This document shows positions 60,836 through 64,000 of a stretch of 64,000 bases of DNA, one piece after another; position 1 is the first letter of the stretch; every line of letters begins with the position of its first letter. The notes under the pieces are model-generated. The model had not been told where the DNA came from. It did no database searches and saw only the letters and a list, made by a program, of their open reading frames with translations. This DNA is from UBA1479 sp002706405. GTDB lineage: Bacteria > Pseudomonadota > Alphaproteobacteria > Rhodospirillales > Casp-alpha2. Location: NCBI GenBank assembly GCA_963972255.1, contig CAXATO010000001.1:414944-478943 (forward strand), in the 5' to 3' direction. The position numbers were made by a program, and so were the translations under genes.

Positions 60836-60910
60836 ACCCTTATTTTGCCACGGATCGGCGATTTTATCGAAATTGGGACACAATTCGTCGCTGCACCTGC
60901 CGCGCCGGGA

Positions 60911-61825
60911 TCAATAGCGGGCGACTTCGGCGATGGAAAACAGGTCCGCCGGTGGCAGGACGAGGTCGTAGGTCAGCTTCACGCAAACCCCGAGGACGAT
61001 CAGCGCCAGCAACCCGCGCAGTTGTTCGCCCTGCATTTTGGCCCCGATGCGCGCACCGAGTTGGGCACCGAGCACGCCGCCGAACAAGAGGATCAACGCC
61101 AGCAGGATATCGACCGTCTGGTTGGTCGCCGACTGCAGGATGGTCACGTTGGCCGAAACGAAAATGATCTGGAACAGCGACGTACCGACCACCACCGCCG
61201 TCGGCATGCCCAGGACATAGATCATCGCGGGCACCATGACGAAGCCGCCGCCGACGCCCATGATCCCGGCCAACAGGCCGACGAACAGGCCGACCGCGAG
61301 CGGCGGCAGGGCGCTGATGTACAATCGGGAGCGGCGGAACCGGACCTTGAACGGCAGGCCGTGCAGCCAGGTGTGAATATGGCTGCGGCGGGACTGGTTC
61401 TTCTTCCTGCGCATCATGGAGCGCGCGCTTTCCACCAACATCAGGCCGCCGATGATTGCCAGGAACACCACGTAACTGACGCGGATAACGAGGTCGATAT
61501 GTCCCTGTTCGCGCAGTACGGTGAACAGCCAAACGCCCAGCGACGACCCGAAGACGCCGCCGACCAGAAGGAAGCTGCCCATGCGGAAGTCGACGTTGCC
61601 GCGCTTCCAATGGGCCAGCACACCGGAAATCGACGCGGCGACGATCAAGCTCGCCCCCGTCGCAACGGCGACGGCCGAGGGGATACCGATAAAGAACAGA
61701 AGCGGCGTCATGAGGAACCCGCCGCCGACCCCGAACAGGCCGGACAGGAGTCCCACACCGGCGCCGACCGCTAGAATAAGAGGAACGTTCACCGACATTT
61801 CGGCGATGGGCATATAGATATCCAA
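60911..61825 (-). CDS. TauE/SafE-family sulfite/anion exporter, copy 2
   Basis: The 304-residue paralogue of the adjacent permease aligns almost without gaps. Identical stretches include SGLFGVGGGFLMTPLL, SGVLAHWKRGNVD, HGLPFK, RFRRSRLYISAL and MGVGGGFVMVPAMIY. Differences cluster in the cytosolic loop at about 130-155 and at the C-terminus. The TTG start at 61825 (AGGA 8 bases upstream) yields MDIYMPIAEMSVNV. The tandem arrangement indicates an old duplication with divergence, perhaps of substrate. A TusA-like gene lies upstream on the other strand. Confidence 0.9.
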   Translation of the reverse strand: MDIYMPIAEMSVNVPLILAVGAGVGLLSGLFGVGGGFLMTPLLFFIGIPSAVAVATGASLIVAASISGVLAHWKRGNVDFRMGSFLLVGGVFGSSLGVWLFTVLREQGHIDLVIRVSYVVFLAIIGGLMLVESARSMMRRKKNQSRRSHIHTWLHGLPFKVRFRRSRLYISALPPLAVGLFVGLLAGIMGVGGGFVMVPAMIYVLGMPTAVVVGTSLFQIIFVSANVTILQSATNQTVDILLALILLFGGVLGAQLGARIGAKMQGEQLRGLLALIVLGVCVKLTYDLVLPPADLFSIAEVARY

Positions 61826-62052
61826 ATCAGCTTCCTGACGGATCTAGGGGGAATCAACAGAATGGTGCGTGATGCCGGGACGGGCCGAGGCGGGTCGCGG
61901 ACGGCCCGTTGTAGTCCTGTCCGTTCGCCAAGAAAACCCCCGGAAGCGGGAATTTTCCGTACAACCATGTCATGACACCGCCGATTGGCCTTGCGGTGGC
62001 CCGGCGCATCCCGAAAAATGCGGGCTTCCTAATCGACTTTGAGGGTGACGAC

Positions 62053-62274
62053 ATGTCGGAAACTTTGGACGCGCGCGGCTTGAAATGCCCGCTTCCCGTA
62101 CTCAAGGCGAAAAAGGCGCTGAAGCCGTTGGCCGCCGGCGACACGCTGACGGTGATCGCGACCGACCCCAGCGCGCCCAAGGATTTCGAGGAATTCTGCG
62201 CCGCCACGGGATATGGCCTGGTCGAAAACCGTGCCGAAGGCGAGGACTTCATCATCATCGTGCGCAAGGCGTGA
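62053..62274 (+). CDS. TusA-family sulfurtransferase
   Basis: The 73-residue protein has the persulfide-carrying Cys12 in the CPxP motif of ARGLKCPLPVLKAKKAL. It carries sulfur in thiouridine, molybdenum-cofactor or sulfur-oxidation pathways. ATG 62053 follows GAGGGTGACGAC. It is divergent from two sulfur-anion permeases, which points to sulfur trafficking, but no tusBCD or dsr genes are present. The gap before it has a 10-bp palindrome TGTCATGACA (61968-61977). Confidence 0.93.
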   Translation: MSETLDARGLKCPLPVLKAKKALKPLAAGDTLTVIATDPSAPKDFEEFCAATGYGLVENRAEGEDFIIIVRKA

Positions 62275-62315
62275 TCATGGCGGCGCCTGCCATGAAGGGG
62301 AACGGGTAGGGTATC

Positions 62316-64000
62316 TTGACCGAACCCCAATACATTTCCGAACACGCGGACGATGGGGAAACGCGGCCCTTGGCGCGCCTGACCCTGGTTCTGGCCGTGG
62401 CGGCGGGGCTGACGCTCTGCGCCGCGGTGGTGCCCATCCTGGTCGGCGCCGAACGCCTGATCGCGGCCGTCGGTGGTTGGGTGACGGGTTACGAGGTCGA
62501 GGTCAACGGCAGCGCCGATCTGCGGTTCTGGGGCACGCCGGGGCTGGATGCGGACGACGTCGTTCTGCGCCTGCCAAGCAACCGTTTCGTCTCCGTGGAT
62601 AGCCCGCCGCTGTTGCGCATCGCGCGCCTGGAGGCCGACCTTGACCTGTGGGCATTGGCCCGCGGCGCCGTGCGGGCCCGCCGCCTTGTCCTGGTGCGGC
62701 CCAGCATGCGGCTCGACCGCGGCCCGGACGGTGTCAACAACTGGAGCACCAAGGGCAAGCCGCGTTTGGACGGCGAGGCCCCGCCGCCGGGCACGCCGGC
62801 ATTCGCCCCATCAGGCCTGCCGTCGGCCGAGATCGCGGCGCTCAAGATCGAGGGCGGTGCCTTGCGCTTCACGGACGCCGGGCTGGATCGTGACGTGACA
62901 CTTGACGGGATCTCGGTGGAGGCCGGCATCGCGCGGGCCTCCGAAGGCCAAGTGCTGCGCCTGCGTGGCGATGCCCGCTTGCGGGGCGAGCCCGTCTATG
63001 TCGAAGCCGAGCTGCACCGTCTCGACGATTTCCGCGACGGCATCCGGGTGCCGTTCCAGGTCATGCTCGACGCGGCGCCGGGCAGCCTTGCGATGCGCGG
63101 CACGGTGGCCCACCGTCATCGGTGGACGCTCAGCGCTGCGGTTGACCTGGATCTGGACGAACCGGCGGCCCTGGCCGCTGCCTGGCCGCCGGCGCCGGCC
63201 GACCTGATCGGTCAGGCGTCAGCCCGTCTGCAGGCGGACGTGAAGGGCGGGCGGGTCGACCTTGCCTTGCGCAGCCTGATCCTGGGGGCGACGGACATGA
63301 CGGGACGCATCGCCGTCGACCTGGACGACAAGATTCCGCTGATCGAATTGGATCTGGAGGCCGGGGCGCTGGACCTGCGCCATGCGGTCGCCGCGGCGCG
63401 CTTGGCCGGGCTGTATCAGCCAGCGGCCGGTGCGGCCCGCCGCCGCTTTGCGATCGGCGGACGGGGACGGATCAAATGGTCGCGCCTGAAAGTGCCCGGG
63501 GTCGAGTTGGGCGCCGGCGCGCTCGGCCTGTCGTGGCGCACCGGGGAGCCGAACCTGGCGGCCGATGTCGGCGCGTTGCAGTTGTTCGGCGGCACGGTCA
63601 GCGCCCATATGGAAGCCACGGCCAACGAGGGCAAGACGGCGCTGTCCCTCGCCGTATCGGGCAGCGACCTTGATGCCGCCCTGATGACGGCAAGCCTGCT
63701 GGGCGGTCATGGTGTCGCCGGCCGTTTGCACGGTAATCTGGATATCTTGGCCGTGGGGGCGTCGGGGCCCGAGATGCTGGCCGCCACATCGGGGGGCGGG
63801 CGGGTGACCCTGTCGGAAGGACGGGTCTTCGGCTCCCCTCTGCAGCAGGCGGTCGATAAGGAAAAGCGCGCCATCGGGCTCGGCCGCGCGTCCATGGACT
63901 TCACCGTCGAAGGGGGCGTTGTCGCAAGCGAGGAACTGCTTCTGGACTTCGACGTCGGCCATGCCCGCGCGGGGCTGACCTGGGACATGCCGTCGGGAGA
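62316..64000 (+). CDS. AsmA-family protein (partial, C-terminus outside window)
   Basis: The open frame starts at TTG 62316 (MTEPQYISEHADDGETRPLA) and runs without a stop to the window edge, 561 codons so far. Residues 20-45 are a membrane anchor (LTLVLAVAAGLTLCAAVVPI). A long periplasmic beta-rich region follows with AsmA hallmarks: GSADLRFWGTPGLDADDVVL, LVRPSMRLDRGPDGVNNW, later GAGALGLSWRTGEPNLAADV and GSPLQQAVDKEKRAI. AsmA-like proteins span the envelope and are implicated in phospholipid transport. An ATG at 62292 in this frame is cut by a TAG at 62307, so TTG is the best start. It is 41 bp after the tusA-like stop. Confidence 0.85.
   Translation, partial: MTEPQYISEHADDGETRPLARLTLVLAVAAGLTLCAAVVPILVGAERLIAAVGGWVTGYEVEVNGSADLRFWGTPGLDADDVVLRLPSNRFVSVDSPPLLRIARLEADLDLWALARGAVRARRLVLVRPSMRLDRGPDGVNNWSTKGKPRLDGEAPPPGTPAFAPSGLPSAEIAALKIEGGALRFTDAGLDRDVTLDGISVEAGIARASEGQVLRLRGDARLRGEPVYVEAELHRLDDFRDGIRVPFQVMLDAAPGSLAMRGTVAHRHRWTLSAAVDLDLDEPAALAAAWPPAPADLIGQASARLQADVKGGRVDLALRSLILGATDMTGRIAVDLDDKIPLIELDLEAGALDLRHAVAAARLAGLYQPAAGAARRRFAIGGRGRIKWSRLKVPGVELGAGALGLSWRTGEPNLAADVGALQLFGGTVSAHMEATANEGKTALSLAVSGSDLDAALMTASLLGGHGVAGRLHGNLDILAVGASGPEMLAATSGGGRVTLSEGRVFGSPLQQAVDKEKRAIGLGRASMDFTVEGGVVASEELLLDFDVGHARAGLTWDMPSG

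Overview
The window looks like a contiguous piece of a GC-rich alphaproteobacterial chromosome, most likely from a Rhodospirillales-like lineage. This is inferred from the gene set: aminotransferase-hom-glpX-recJ in a row, a class I PHA synthase, a ThiS-ThiG fusion, EipA (DUF1134), TIGR02186 beside TauE proteins, the MeaB GTPase and a glnB-glnA pair. Species cannot be named from the sequence. Nearly all genes are core metabolism or housekeeping. The only clearly foreign stretch is a 1.2-kb AT-richer islet at a tRNA-His gene.

Layout. 0-11.5 kb: aroQ (cut by the window edge), thiSG, a small exported protein, an RhlE-type helicase, four small enzymes ending in the MeaB GTPase, a TauE-like permease, a divergent pair of a PNPOx-like protein and a MocR regulator, and phaC. 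11.8-18.6 kb: an OmpA-like lipoprotein, an AlaC-type aminotransferase, hom, a glpX homologue with altered metal ligands, recJ and tRNA-Glu. 18.7-29.8 kb: a PAS protein, class I fbp, a His-rich protein, a DHH phosphoesterase, a VOC protein, an ECHDC3-like/CoA-binding/metY operon, a hotdog thioesterase, rplM-rpsI, a thioredoxin-like protein, a MetX-like acyltransferase and argC. 29.8-43.5 kb: parE, an acyl-CoA thioesterase, a possible 26-residue membrane peptide, two exported proteins, two cation/proton antiporters, an aldo/keto reductase, an Mla-type ATPase, glnA-glnB with a sigma-54-like promoter, an aspartate-type aminotransferase and a cupin. 43.5-44.8 kb: tRNA-His and the islet. 44.9-64 kb: two carbonyl/acid-metabolism enzymes, a second PAS protein, an RND efflux pair, bolA, the transketolase-aldolase-epimerase operon, a GntR-controlled class II aldolase and GST, a sulfur-transport cluster (Usp, TIGR02186, two TauE paralogues, TusA) and an AsmA-like protein cut by the right edge.

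How the parts work together. Sugar-phosphate genes occur in three places: glpX-like, fbp, and tkt-fba-rpe. Together they cover the regenerative part of the pentose phosphate or Calvin cycle, but no RuBisCO or phosphoribulokinase lies in the window. Nitrogen assimilation (glnB-glnA) appears to be controlled by sigma-54. Sulfur and methionine genes (metY, the MetX-like protein, TauE, TusA) are spread over the window.

The best candidates for new biology are the tRNA-His islet, which carries a translationally coupled zinc-ribbon protein and two-helix membrane protein; the GlpX homologue missing several canonical ligands; and the 26-codon membrane peptide with its own ribosome binding site and upstream inverted repeat.
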